This document shows positions 17,285-24,915 of a stretch of DNA of 26,823 nt, one piece after another. The notes below the pieces were generated by a model. That model was not told the origin of the DNA. It ran no database searches and saw only the letters and a list, made by a program, of their open reading frames with translations. Position 1 is the stretch's first letter. The number at the start of each line of letters is the position of its first letter. The translations under genes were made by a program, and so were the position numbers. Origin of the DNA: Rubritepida sp. (GTDB taxonomy: Bacteria > Pseudomonadota > Alphaproteobacteria > Acetobacterales > Acetobacteraceae). The DNA is taken from assembly GCA_014376425.1 (NCBI GenBank), contig JACMRO010000510.1:1-26823 (forward strand), in the 5' to 3' direction.

Positions 17285-18258
17285 AGATCTGTGTATTCGG
17301 CGCCGGCGCCATCGGCGGCCACCTTGCGGCCCGGCTGGCGAAGGGCGGCGCCGACACCTCGCTCATCGCCCGCGGGCCGCAGCTTGCCGCCATCCAGGCC
17401 CACGGGTTGCGGGTGACGACGCCCGAGGAGACGATCCACGTCCACCCCCGCGCGGCGGCCACCGCGGGCGAGCTCGGGCCGCAGGACGCCGTCATCGTCA
17501 CCACCAAGCAGACGGCGCTGCCCTCGGTCGCCGCCGCCATCGGCCCGCTGCTGGGGCCCGACACCTCGGTCAGCTTCGTGATGAACGGAATTCCGTGGTG
17601 GTATTTCGACCATGAGGGCGGGCCGCATCAGGGCAAGCGCCTGCCGCTGGTCGATCCGGGCGATACGATGCGCGGGGCGGTCGGCGTCGAACGCACCCTG
17701 GGCGGCGTCATCTGGTCCGCCTGCACCATCATCGAGCCCGGCGTGATCCAGGTGGCGACGAAGGGCGACCGGCTGATCCTGGGCGAGCCGGATGGCAGCC
17801 TGTCGCCCCGCGCCCGGGCGGTGGCCGAAGCATTCAAGGCCGGCGGCATGGGCTGCCGCGTCAGCGACGACATCCGCCAGGAGCTGTGGCTGAAGTTGAT
17901 CGGCAACCTGGCCAATGGTCCGCTCTGCACCGCGGCGCGGCAGAACATCAAGGCGATGCTGGCGGACCCGGTGCTGCGCCAAGCCTCGCTGCGCTGCATG
18001 GCCGAGGGCATCGCCATCGCCCGCGCGCTTGGCGTGACCATCGACATGGACCCCGAGGCGCGGCTGGCTGCCAGTGGCGGCACGGCGCATCGCCCCTCCA
18101 TCCTGCAGGACCTCGACGCGCGGCGGCCGATGGAGATCAAATCGCTGTTCGACATGCCGCTGGAGATGGCGCGCGAACTGAGCGTGCCGACGCCGACACT
18201 GGACCTGTGCGTGGCACTGGTGCGACAGCAGGCGCTGAACGAAGGGATTGCCACATGA
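17281..18258 (+). CDS. Ketopantoate-reductase-like (PanE/ApbA family) NADP-dependent reductase
   Basis: 325 residues. The N-terminal Rossmann domain starts with GAGAIGG (residues 7-13). The catalytic-type Lys205 and Asn209 lie in LWLKLIGNLANGPL, Asn102 in VMNGIPWWYF, and the C-terminal helical domain has SILQDLDARRPMEI, equivalent to the substrate-binding Ser/Glu region. True PanE reduces 2-dehydropantoate to pantoate. This subgroup, with NGIPWWYF, usually sits in catabolic gene clusters, and there are no pantothenate genes nearby, so another 2-oxo acid or related carbonyl is the more likely substrate (inference). Both ends overlap neighbours by 4 nt, so it is translationally coupled to the creatininase-family and GST genes. 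Confidence 0.88.
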   Translation: MKICVFGAGAIGGHLAARLAKGGADTSLIARGPQLAAIQAHGLRVTTPEETIHVHPRAAATAGELGPQDAVIVTTKQTALPSVAAAIGPLLGPDTSVSFVMNGIPWWYFDHEGGPHQGKRLPLVDPGDTMRGAVGVERTLGGVIWSACTIIEPGVIQVATKGDRLILGEPDGSLSPRARAVAEAFKAGGMGCRVSDDIRQELWLKLIGNLANGPLCTAARQNIKAMLADPVLRQASLRCMAEGIAIARALGVTIDMDPEARLAASGGTAHRPSILQDLDARRPMEIKSLFDMPLEMARELSVPTPTLDLCVALVRQQALNEGIAT

Positions 18259-18920
18259 TCACGCTCTATGGAGTGCTGCGCTCGCGCGCCTCGCGAAACG
18301 TCTGGCTGGCGCATGAGGCGGGACTGGAGTTCCGGCACGTGCCGGTGATCCAGGTCTATCGCCAGGGAGGCCCCCGGGGCGGCCCTGGGGGGGGCGATGA
18401 GCTGCACACGCGCAGCCCGGAATTCCTGGCGGTGAACCCGAACGCGCAGGTCCCCACACTGGTGGATGGCGACCTGGTGCTGAACGAATCCCTGGCGATC
18501 AACCTGTATCTGGCGAAACGCCACGGCGGCGCGCTGGGCCCGGCCGATGCGAACGAGGACGGCCTGATGACCATGTGGGCGCTGTGGGCCGCCACGGCGG
18601 TGGAGCCGCATTCGCTGCAAGTCCTCTACAACCGCGCCGGCAAGCCGCCGGCCGAGCGGGACGAGGCGCTGGCGGTGGCGTCGGTCGAGGCGCTGCGCGC
18701 GCCCGTGGCGGTGCTGAACCAGGCGTTGGCGGCGACCGGCTTCCTGGTCGGCGGCCGCTTCACCGTGGCCGACATCAACACGGCCGAGATCATCCGCTAC
18801 GCCCTGCCCGCGCCCGAGCTGTTCGAGGCGGCGCCGCATGTCCGGGCGTGGATGGCGGCCTGCCACGCCCGCCCGGCCTTTAAGCGGATGTGGGCGGAGC
18901 GGGAGCTTGAGCCGGCGTAA
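18255..18920 (+). CDS. Glutathione S-transferase family protein
   Basis: 221 residues. The N-terminal thioredoxin-like domain (1-88) begins MITLYGVLRSRASRNVW with the likely activating Ser in SRASR, has the cis-Pro segment NAQVPTLVDGD and the gamma-glutamyl-binding NESLAINLYL. The helical domain includes FLVGGRFTVADINTAEI. A Gly/Pro-rich loop (about residues 37-47) contains a run of eight G at 18387-18394; homologues have a loop here too, so it is probably genuine. Within a catabolic cluster a GST may serve as a glutathione-dependent isomerase, lyase or detoxifier. The start overlaps the upstream stop by 4 nt. The 3' end overlaps the convergent DUF429 gene by 41 nt. Confidence 0.92.
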   Translation: MITLYGVLRSRASRNVWLAHEAGLEFRHVPVIQVYRQGGPRGGPGGGDELHTRSPEFLAVNPNAQVPTLVDGDLVLNESLAINLYLAKRHGGALGPADANEDGLMTMWALWAATAVEPHSLQVLYNRAGKPPAERDEALAVASVEALRAPVAVLNQALAATGFLVGGRFTVADINTAEIIRYALPAPELFEAAPHVRAWMAACHARPAFKRMWAERELEPA

Positions 18921-19824
18921 GCTGCCCCAGCACCCAGCCCTCCCACCGCCGCACCCAGGGGTCGGCGGGGATGTGGTCCGGCCTACCGCCGTCGAGCACC
19001 TGGATCAGGCAGAGCAGGCCCAGCACGCAGTCCAGCCGGTCCTCGCCGGGGGCGTCCTGGCCAAAGGCGGACGCCACGGCATCGCGCAGCGCCGGGCTGG
19101 GCACGACCCGCAGCCGGTCGAAGGCATCGAGCAGCGCCGGCGCAAGCGCCAGCCGCGCCGCCGCGTCACGCTTGCTGCCCCGCAGCCGCAGCCCGAGGTG
19201 GCGCATCGCCTCGGCCGGATAGACCTCGGCCAGCACCGCGCGGCCAGGCGCCAGCAGGGCATGCAGCCCACCCTCGAACGGCCAGAGTGCCAGCGGCGCA
19301 CCGGCCGCCAGCGCCGGCCCCAGCCAATCCCGCCAGGCTGAGATGGCGGCCTTGCCGGATTGGTTCGCGCCCAGCGTCCACAGCACCGGGGCGCCGGCCG
19401 GGCGTTCGGCCGTCGCGCGGTCACACAGCCGTGACAGGTCGGCCGCGTCCGCCAGGCCCCGCGCCTGCGCGTGCGACAGGCGCGTCATGCCCTTGACGCC
19501 CCGGGCCGGGTAGAAGGGGCGGTCGGCGCTGATCGTCGCCAGCGTCTCATTGACCGCGAAGAAGCCCGGCATGGCGCCGCAGCCGGTCAGGAAATCCGGG
19601 AAGCCGTCCTCCGGTCGCCCCGCCGCCAACCCTCGCGGCAGCCCCAGGGGCAGGTCCAACCCCATTGCCACAGCCGCGCCATCGGCCAGCAGCCCGCCCA
19701 GCCAGGCCGCCGGGTCGCCCACCAGCCGCGGCGCCTCGGCTTGCCATTTGCCATCCACCCGGCGCGCCGTCGCGTGGTAGCGTTTGCCCGGATGCATCGA
19801 CCAGTCGGCATGCACCGCGATCAT
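18880..19824 (-). CDS. DUF429-type protein (predicted RNase H-like fold)
   Basis: 314 residues from the ATG at 19822-19824; a GTG three codons upstream is possible. I assign it to DUF429 from motif order: an N-terminal strand with an acidic residue (AVHADWS, Asp7), a GLDLPLGLP strand, EVYPAEAMRHLGL, and a C-terminal EDRLDCVLGLL helix with Asp, matching the spaced acidic residues expected of an RNase H-like site. The family is described as predicted nuclease-like, without an established substrate. There is no signal peptide. The start lies only 14 nt from the divergent cytochrome gene, with no obvious Shine-Dalgarno sequence, and its 3' end overlaps the GST gene by 41 nt on the opposite strand. 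Confidence 0.72.
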   Translation of the reverse strand: MIAVHADWSMHPGKRYHATARRVDGKWQAEAPRLVGDPAAWLGGLLADGAAVAMGLDLPLGLPRGLAAGRPEDGFPDFLTGCGAMPGFFAVNETLATISADRPFYPARGVKGMTRLSHAQARGLADAADLSRLCDRATAERPAGAPVLWTLGANQSGKAAISAWRDWLGPALAAGAPLALWPFEGGLHALLAPGRAVLAEVYPAEAMRHLGLRLRGSKRDAAARLALAPALLDAFDRLRVVPSPALRDAVASAFGQDAPGEDRLDCVLGLLCLIQVLDGGRPDHIPADPWVRRWEGWVLGQLTPAQAPAPPTSA

Positions 19825-19838
19825 TGGAGGCACGGGCC

Positions 19839-20378
19839 ATGCAACACCCGGACGGCAACTACAGCGCTTTGGCGAAGATTTTCCACTGGGTAACGGTGCC
19901 GCTGCTGATTACGGCATTGGCGAGCGGGCTGACCATCGGCCACATCGCCGAGCCGTCGAAGATGACCTTCTACGCGATTCATGAGAGCCTCGGCCTGACC
20001 ATTCTGCTGGTCGCCATAGCAAGGCTGGCCTGGCGCCGCATCAGCCCGCCGCCGCCCCAGCCCGACCACATCCCGCGGGTCATGCGCATCGCTGCCAGCA
20101 CGGTGCATTACGCGCTCTACGTGGCGCTGATCCTGCAGCCGCTGCTGGGCTTCTTCGCCACCAATGCTTTCGGCTTCCCGATGCAGGGCGCCACCGCCTA
20201 TCTCGGCCTGATCGACCTGCCGAAATTCATGGACACGTGGGAGGGGCTGGCGAAGGTGCTCATCACCGTCCACGCCTACGTCGGCTGGTCGCTGCTGGTG
20301 CTGATCCCGGCGCATATCGCCGGCGCCATCCATCATCACGCCATCCGGCGCGACGGCACGCTGCTGCGAATGATCTGA
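19839..20378 (+). CDS. Cytochrome b561 family membrane protein
   Basis: 179 residues with four membrane helices (about 12-32, 47-64, 88-108, 139-160). Haem-ligand candidates are His16 in KIFHW, His48 in AIHESLG, and the His in ITVHAYVGW and IPAHIAGAIHHH. The family are di-haem quinone-linked electron carriers of the inner membrane, often passing electrons to or from a periplasmic partner; superoxide:quinone oxidoreductase (CybB) is one known activity. GGAGG lies 8 nt before the ATG at 19839, which fixes the start. Divergent from the DUF429 gene; the DUF1194 gene follows after 43 nt on the same strand and may be co-transcribed. Confidence 0.92.
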   Translation: MQHPDGNYSALAKIFHWVTVPLLITALASGLTIGHIAEPSKMTFYAIHESLGLTILLVAIARLAWRRISPPPPQPDHIPRVMRIAASTVHYALYVALILQPLLGFFATNAFGFPMQGATAYLGLIDLPKFMDTWEGLAKVLITVHAYVGWSLLVLIPAHIAGAIHHHAIRRDGTLLRMI

Positions 20379-20421
20379 CTCTTGTGTTGCAATCGGGGGG
20401 CGGGTCGCGCTTGCATGCGTT

Positions 20422-21126
20422 ATGCGCCGTCGCACCCTCCTTGCCGGTCTGGCCGCCGCGCCCACCCATGCCCAGCCGCCCGGGCCGGTCGACATGCTGC
20501 TGGTCCTCGCCGTCGATGTCAGCCGTTCGGTCGATGAGGACGAGGCGCGGCTGCAGCGCGAAGGCTACCGCGCCGGTATCGCCGATCCGCGCGTCATCGA
20601 CGCCATCACCCGCGGCATGATCGGCGCGATCGGCGTGGCCTATGTCGAATGGGCGGGCTTCGAATACCAGCGCCTGGTGCTGCCCTGGACCCGCATCGCC
20701 AGCCAGGCGGACGCGCATCTGTGGGCCGACCGCCTGGCCGAGGCGCCGCGCGCCAGCCTGTCATGGACGTCGATCTCGGCGGCCATCGACTTCTCCCGCC
20801 GGATCCTGGCCGAAGCGCCCTTCGAGGCGACGCGGCAGGTGATCGACATCTCGGGCGACGGGGTGAACAATTCGGGCCGCGCGGTCGAACGCGCGCGTGA
20901 CGAGGCGGTGGCCGATGGCATCGTCATCAACGGCCTGCCCATCATCAACGACCGGCCAACCTTCGGCCGGCCGCCGCCGGTCCCACTGGACCTTTATTTC
21001 GAGGCCAGCGTCATCGGCGGCCCCGGCGCCTTCATGGTGGTGGCGGAGGATTTCGAGGCGTTCGGCCAGGCGGTGCGCCGCAAGCTGATCCGCGAAATCG
21101 CCGACCTGGGCGCCACGCCGGCGTAG
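20422..21126 (+). CDS. DUF1194 protein with von Willebrand factor A-type fold
   Basis: 234 residues. The start MRRRTLLAGLAAAPTHA is a twin-Arg-like signal peptide, so the protein is probably periplasmic. The mature part opens with LLVLAVDVSRSVDEDE, whose DxSxS (Asp32, Ser34, Ser36) is a MIDAS metal-binding motif. It continues with the DUF1194 features LSWTSISAAIDFSR, QVIDISGDGVNNSGR and GIVINGLPI, and ends with FGQAVRRKLIREI. The family is widespread in alphaproteobacteria; its role is not established, though the fold suggests metal-dependent protein binding. A run of six G lies about 25 nt before the start, and no good Shine-Dalgarno is visible. Confidence 0.88.
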   Translation: MRRRTLLAGLAAAPTHAQPPGPVDMLLVLAVDVSRSVDEDEARLQREGYRAGIADPRVIDAITRGMIGAIGVAYVEWAGFEYQRLVLPWTRIASQADAHLWADRLAEAPRASLSWTSISAAIDFSRRILAEAPFEATRQVIDISGDGVNNSGRAVERARDEAVADGIVINGLPIINDRPTFGRPPPVPLDLYFEASVIGGPGAFMVVAEDFEAFGQAVRRKLIREIADLGATPA

Positions 21127-21437
21127 CGGCAGGCGCCCTGCGCCCGCATCGGTCCGGCACCTCGATCCATCACGCGCCAGCATGGATCGTCTCGGCGTCG
21201 GTCGGGTCGCGTCGGCTGCGGAAGACGAAGTCACTGCCGATCCTGGTGTCGAAGAACTTCGCGTCGCTGCAGGTTAGGCCGGTCGCCGGCCTGGATAGTC
21301 CAGCAGCCGGTTAATGGTGTCGTTTCAGTTCCGGCCCGCCTCGCCGGCGCCGATCGCCACGATTCTGCCGGTGCAAGCCCCGTGCATCTCCGGCTGAAAT
21401 GAGTGGCAGGCCAGGGGAGCGGCGCACGCCGCCCAGA
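21127..21437. other. 311-nt intergenic stretch without a supported gene
   Basis: It lies between the convergent stops of the DUF1194 and Nudix genes. I see no tRNA, clear terminator or intact ORF. On the minus strand, about 21180-21310 reads as a short coding-like fragment (pieces such as DAKFFDTRIGSDFVF and DPTDAETIHAGA) with a stop just upstream in frame and no convincing start, which may be the worn tail of a lost gene. A GCCGG/CCGGC pair encloses a short GTGCA direct repeat near 21369-21396. Neither matches a riboswitch or IS end that I know. Confidence 0.5.
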
Positions 21438-22292
21438 TCACGGTCCCGCAAGCAGGCCCGCCCGCAGCGCCTGCCCATCCGGCGAAGCCGCATCGATCAG
21501 CCCCTCGCGCAGGAACAGGTCTATCAGCACCAGATTGACGTTGAACTTGACGCTGTCGGTATCACGCACCACCGCGAGCAGCCGGGCCGCCGGCCACAAT
21601 TCGAAGCGCTCCACCTCATCGTCATTGGGCCGCGGGATGAAGTCCTCCGGCAATTCCAGGTCGAAGATGTGCAGCACGTCGCGCCGCAGGCCCTCCTCAT
21701 TGCTCAGGATATAGCTGGCGCGGCCGGTCGGGCGCGCCAGGGCGGTCAATGCAGGCGGCATGGCGGCCTCTTCCACGGCCTCCTTCAGCAGGCAATTCGC
21801 GGGCGTCATCCCCGCCGGAATGCCTCCGGCGACGACGTTGTCGATCAGCCCGGGCGCCACCGCCTTGTCGCGCGCCCTGATGCCGACCCAGACATGCAGC
21901 CCGTCTTCCTTCCGTACCAGGCCATTCAAATGCACGCCCTGGCCGATCACCCCGAAGGCCGGAATTGCGCCGCGGTCGATCGTCGCCAGCACCGGGCCAT
22001 CGGCGGCGGCGCGGATGTCGAAGGGCTCGCCGCGGATGCGCAGGAAGCCCCGGTCGCGCAGTTGCAGCGACAGCGCCTCCAATGCCGCGCTGCGTGCGGG
22101 CGGGGTGCGGAAGCGCGCCGCCAGGGCCACGCCGCCTGCATCGAAATGCACGTCGCGCGGCAGGAAGGTCAGCGCCTGGGCCAACTCCGGCCGCACCCAG
22201 CCGACCTGAGCGGCGGCGATGCGGAAGGGCAGCAGATGGTGCGGGGAAGGTGTGTTGTTGCAAGCGTCGATATGGCGCTGGAAAGGGCTCAT
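21438..22292 (-). CDS. Nudix hydrolase with N-terminal DUF4743 domain (thiamine-diphosphate-related type)
   Basis: 284 residues from the ATG at 22290-22292, which follows TGAGG. The N-terminal DUF4743 region (about 1-115) contains HHLLPFRIAAAQVGWVRPE and GEPFDIRAA. The Nudix domain (about 116-265) has a non-standard box at residues 156-178: GGIPAGM, then KEAVEEAAM. The first box Glu is Met162, Arg is Lys170, and the box Gly is Ala177, while Glu171, Glu174 and Glu175 are kept. The same pattern (Ile or Met for Glu, Lys for Arg) is typical of plant Nudix20/24 and yeast YJR142W/Tnr3 relatives, which hydrolyse damaged forms of thiamine diphosphate. A similar metabolite-repair role is likely but inferred. 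No thiamine genes are adjacent. Confidence 0.87.
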   Translation of the reverse strand: MSPFQRHIDACNNTPSPHHLLPFRIAAAQVGWVRPELAQALTFLPRDVHFDAGGVALAARFRTPPARSAALEALSLQLRDRGFLRIRGEPFDIRAAADGPVLATIDRGAIPAFGVIGQGVHLNGLVRKEDGLHVWVGIRARDKAVAPGLIDNVVAGGIPAGMTPANCLLKEAVEEAAMPPALTALARPTGRASYILSNEEGLRRDVLHIFDLELPEDFIPRPNDDEVERFELWPAARLLAVVRDTDSVKFNVNLVLIDLFLREGLIDAASPDGQALRAGLLAGP

Positions 22293-22503
22293 CGACGCCT
22301 CATGGTTCAATCGGGGCGGGACGGCAATGCAATGGCGGGCGGCGGCACCGGGGCGGCGGAGGGGGTGGATGCGCCGCTGGGCACCGGCGTCAGGCTCAGC
22401 CAAGTCGCCAGCAGCGAAGGCCACAGCGCCGTGCTTCCTACCATCCTCGGGCCTCCCTCACCTTGCGTGTGGGAGTATCCGCCGGGCAATGTGGCCAGGT
22501 GGT

Positions 22504-22531
22504 GGCCGAAACATGTCGCCATGTTTCGGCC
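22504..22531. terminator. Perfect 12-bp inverted repeat with TCGC loop
   Basis: GGCCGAAACATG (22504-22515) and its exact complement (22520-22531) enclose a 4-nt loop, 30 nt downstream of the stop of the minus-strand 110-residue gene and upstream of the Nudix gene. No T-run follows on the minus strand. It is a strong hairpin, probably a terminator or transcript-stabilising element; an operator palindrome is also possible. The rest of 22293-22561 holds nothing I can assign. Confidence 0.55.
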
Positions 22532-22561
22532 GGCCGGACTACCTGGAAGGGTGTCCGGCGA

Positions 22562-22894
22562 TCAGGCGGCCGGGGCTTCCTGCCGGGCCGCCGCGGTCAG
22601 CGCCTCGCCTAGTTGCTTCACCTTCTCGGCGTTCTTGGATTCCGCCTTGCCAGCCAACTTGACCGTGGCCTCGCCCAGCTTGCCGATGAGTTCCTTCACC
22701 GCCTCGCCGTCGATCTCCTCGGCCTGCAGCAGCTTCTTCAAGCGGCCCAGGTCGCGTGCCATGCCCTTGGCGCCGGAGGTGTCCATGTCGCTCAGCGCGG
22801 TCTCCCAGCCCTCGATGTTCTTGACGGCGGCGCTGATGGTGAAGGCCTTCACGCCTCCACCGATTTTGTTGATGGTGGCTGCGAATTGCGGCAT
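22562..22894 (-). CDS. Small unknown protein, mostly helical and Lys/Glu/Ala-rich
   Basis: 110 residues from the ATG at 22892-22894, with ACGGAG ten nt upstream. I do not recognise a family. The N-terminal third (MPQFAATINKIGGGVKAFTI) may form strands; the rest, from about residue 45, is amphipathic helix rich in Lys, Glu, Leu and Ala, with segments such as LGRLKKLLQAEEIDGEAVKEL and LGEATVKLAGKAESKNAEK. It has no signal peptide, Cys or membrane segment, and could be a small cytosolic helix-bundle protein. Its amino-acid use differs from its Arg-rich neighbours, with many Lys codons for so GC-rich a genome. It is followed by a perfect hairpin. Confidence 0.65.
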   Translation of the reverse strand: MPQFAATINKIGGGVKAFTISAAVKNIEGWETALSDMDTSGAKGMARDLGRLKKLLQAEEIDGEAVKELIGKLGEATVKLAGKAESKNAEKVKQLGEALTAAARQEAPAA

Positions 22895-22981
22895 CGAATG
22901 CTCCGTGTTTCGACCGGCGGGTATGTGCCGATATCGGTGGAACCACCCGGCCGCGGGATAGTTCGCCGCTTGACGGATCTG

Positions 22982-23947
22982 TTATCCGCCGCGTGCGCCC
23001 GTGGCGCGCAGAATAGGCAGCCAGCGCGCCTGTTCGGCGGCAACGAAGCCATCGAGGCCGGCCGTCACCGGCTGCACCCCCACCTCGGCGTAGCGCCGCA
23101 GCAGCGCGGGATCGGCCAGTGCCACCTGCGCAGCGGCGCGCAGCCGGGCCAGTTCCGTGCCCGGCACCCCCGCCGGCGCGTACAGCGCCTGCCAGGAGGA
23201 AGCGTCGTAACCGGCCACGCCGCTTTCGGCGAGGGTGGGAAGGCCGGGCAGCATGGCCGAGCGATTGGCGGTGGTGACCGCCAGCGCGCGCAGTTGGCCG
23301 GCGGCCGCCAGCGGCGCGAGCAGGCTCTGGCTGTCGAGCATGAAATCAACCCGGCCGGCCACCAGATCGGTCACCGCCTGGGGCGTGCCGCGATAGGGCA
23401 CAACCTCGAAATCCACGCCGGCCAGCTGCTTGAGCAATTCGCCGGCGAGATGCGAGGCGGCGCCGATGCCGGTGGTGGCGAAACGGGCGGCCCCGGGGCG
23501 CGCCCGGAGCCAGGCCAGGAACTGGGGACCATCGACAGCCGGGTTGGAGGGATGCACCGCCAGCACGAAGGGCTGCTGGCCAAGCAACGCGACACCCGCG
23601 AAATCGGCTACCGGATCGACCCCCGCATCGGGGTAAAGTGCCGGAATGACGGCATGCGCGGCACCCGACAGAAGCAGCGTCGCCCCGTCCGCCGCGGCTC
23701 GGGCCACAATCCGCGCGCCGATCACGCTGCCGGCGCCGGGCTGGTTGTCGATCACCATCCCCTGCCCCAGGGCGCGGCCCAACGGCTCGGCCAGGATGCG
23801 GGCCACGACGTCGATAATGCCGCCGGCGGCGAAGGGGACGACGACGCGGATCGGGCGCGACTGCGCCAGGGCACCCGGGGGGGCCAGAGGCGCCAGGGCA
23901 CCGAGGGGCGCCAGGGCGAGGATGGTGCGGCGGCGCAAGGGCTTCAC
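22982..23947 (-). CDS. Bug/TctC-family receptor (orphan 3, second of a tandem pair)
   Basis: 321 residues if the GTG at 23945-23947 is used; this overlaps the upstream stop (GTGA). A TTG three codons later (23938) has GGAG at a better 8-nt distance and would start at RRRTILALAPLGALAPLAP, so it is a serious alternative. The Ala/Pro/Leu-rich signal peptide ends before QSRPIRVVVPFAAGG. Family marks are GGIIDVVARILAEPLG, VIDNQPGAGSVIG, VPYRGTPQAVTDLVAGRVDF and SWQALYAPAGVPG. It is a periplasmic solute receptor of unknown ligand, translationally coupled to the receptor gene upstream, with no permease beside it. Confidence 0.91.
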   Translation of the reverse strand: MKPLRRRTILALAPLGALAPLAPPGALAQSRPIRVVVPFAAGGIIDVVARILAEPLGRALGQGMVIDNQPGAGSVIGARIVARAAADGATLLLSGAAHAVIPALYPDAGVDPVADFAGVALLGQQPFVLAVHPSNPAVDGPQFLAWLRARPGAARFATTGIGAASHLAGELLKQLAGVDFEVVPYRGTPQAVTDLVAGRVDFMLDSQSLLAPLAAAGQLRALAVTTANRSAMLPGLPTLAESGVAGYDASSWQALYAPAGVPGTELARLRAAAQVALADPALLRRYAEVGVQPVTAGLDGFVAAEQARWLPILRATGARGG

Positions 23948-24915
23948 TCCAGCCGGATGTTGTTGCGGCGGAGCAACGCTGCATATCGCTCCGCGTCGGC
24001 GCGCAGCAGGGCGGCGGCGTCGGCGCTGCTGCCGCCACCGGGGATGAAGCCGGCCTCGCGCACCCGGGCGCGCAGGATGGGGTCGGCCAGGGCGCGGTTG
24101 ACGCTGGCCACCAGGCGTTCGGTGATCGCGGCCGGCGTGCCGGGCGGCGCCATCAGCATGTACCAGACATTGGCGTTGAAGCCGGGGAAGAACTCAGCCA
24201 CGGCGGGCAGTGCAGGGAGCCATTCGGTGCGCGCGGGCATGGTGGTGGCCAGCGCCCGCACCCGCCCGGCGCGGATGTGGCCGAGGTAGGTCGGCAGCGT
24301 GTCGATGGCGATGTCGATACGGCCGGCCAGGATCTCCGTCACCGCCTGGCCGGTGCCGCGGAACGGGATGTGCACCATGCGCAGGCCCGCTTCGGCCGAG
24401 AGCAGCTCCGCCGCCAGATGCTGCTGGGTGGCGACGCCGGAGGAGGAATAGTTCAACTGGCCGGGACGGGCGCGGGCGTGCTCGATGAAGCCCTGGAAAT
24501 CCCGCGCCGGTGAACTCTCCGGCACCACGGCCACCAGCGGCACGGTTCCCGCCAGCACCACCGGCAGCTGGTCGGCCACAATGTCGAAGGGTGGCGGCAC
24601 CATCAACGGCGGCACCACGGCCGAGGCGCTGACGGTGGTGATGAGCAGGGTGTGGCCATCGGGCCGGGCGCGGGCCACGGCGGCCGCGGCCACCGTGCCG
24701 GAGGCGCCGGGCCGGCTTTCGATCGCCAGCGGTTGGCCCAGGTCTTCCTGCAGCGCGGGTTGCAGAGCGCGGGCGATGATGTCGGTGCCGCCACCGGGCG
24801 CGAAGCCGATCAGCAGGGTGATGGGGCGGGTGGGCCAGGGCTGCGCACCCACCTGCGCCATAGCGCCCTTCGCCAGTAGGGCCGGTGCGGCCAGCAGGTT
24901 TCGGCGGCCAAGCAT
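23944..24915 (-). CDS. Bug/TctC-family receptor (orphan 2, first of a tandem pair)
   Basis: 323 residues from the ATG at 24913-24915, with ACGGAG about 9 nt upstream. The signal peptide is MLGRRNLLAAPALLAKGAMA. Mature signatures are LLIGFAPGGGTDIIARALQP, IESRPGASGTVAAA, ARPDGHTLLI, IPFRGTGQAVTEILAGRIDI and VWYMLMAPPGTP. The stretch between 95 and 115 (SASAVVPPLMVPPPFD) replaces the usual His/Tyr-rich loop of the family and may reflect a different ligand. It is followed by a second, quite different Bug gene with a 4-nt overlap, an unusual arrangement since the pair is co-translated and lacks a TctAB permease nearby. Divergent from the glycine-zipper lipoprotein gene. Confidence 0.92.
   Translation of the reverse strand: MLGRRNLLAAPALLAKGAMAQVGAQPWPTRPITLLIGFAPGGGTDIIARALQPALQEDLGQPLAIESRPGASGTVAAAAVARARPDGHTLLITTVSASAVVPPLMVPPPFDIVADQLPVVLAGTVPLVAVVPESSPARDFQGFIEHARARPGQLNYSSSGVATQQHLAAELLSAEAGLRMVHIPFRGTGQAVTEILAGRIDIAIDTLPTYLGHIRAGRVRALATTMPARTEWLPALPAVAEFFPGFNANVWYMLMAPPGTPAAITERLVASVNRALADPILRARVREAGFIPGGGSSADAAALLRADAERYAALLRRNNIRLE

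Noticed and set aside
17281..18258. Calling the reductase panE (pantothenate synthesis)
   Set aside because: The gene is coupled to amidohydrolase and GST genes, no pantothenate genes are near, and this NGIPWWYF subgroup is often found in catabolic clusters, so the name would overstate what is known.
21369..21402. Possible cobalamin riboswitch or group II intron piece in the 21.3-kb gap
   Set aside because: A GCCGG/CCGGC pair and GTGCA repeats looked suggestive, but the conserved B12-box sequence and intron domain V are not present.
22928..22947. CCGATATCGG palindrome with an adjoining GGTGG/CCACC hairpin as an operator or terminator
   Set aside because: The arms are only 5 bp each and there is no T-run; this is too weak to call in a GC-rich region.
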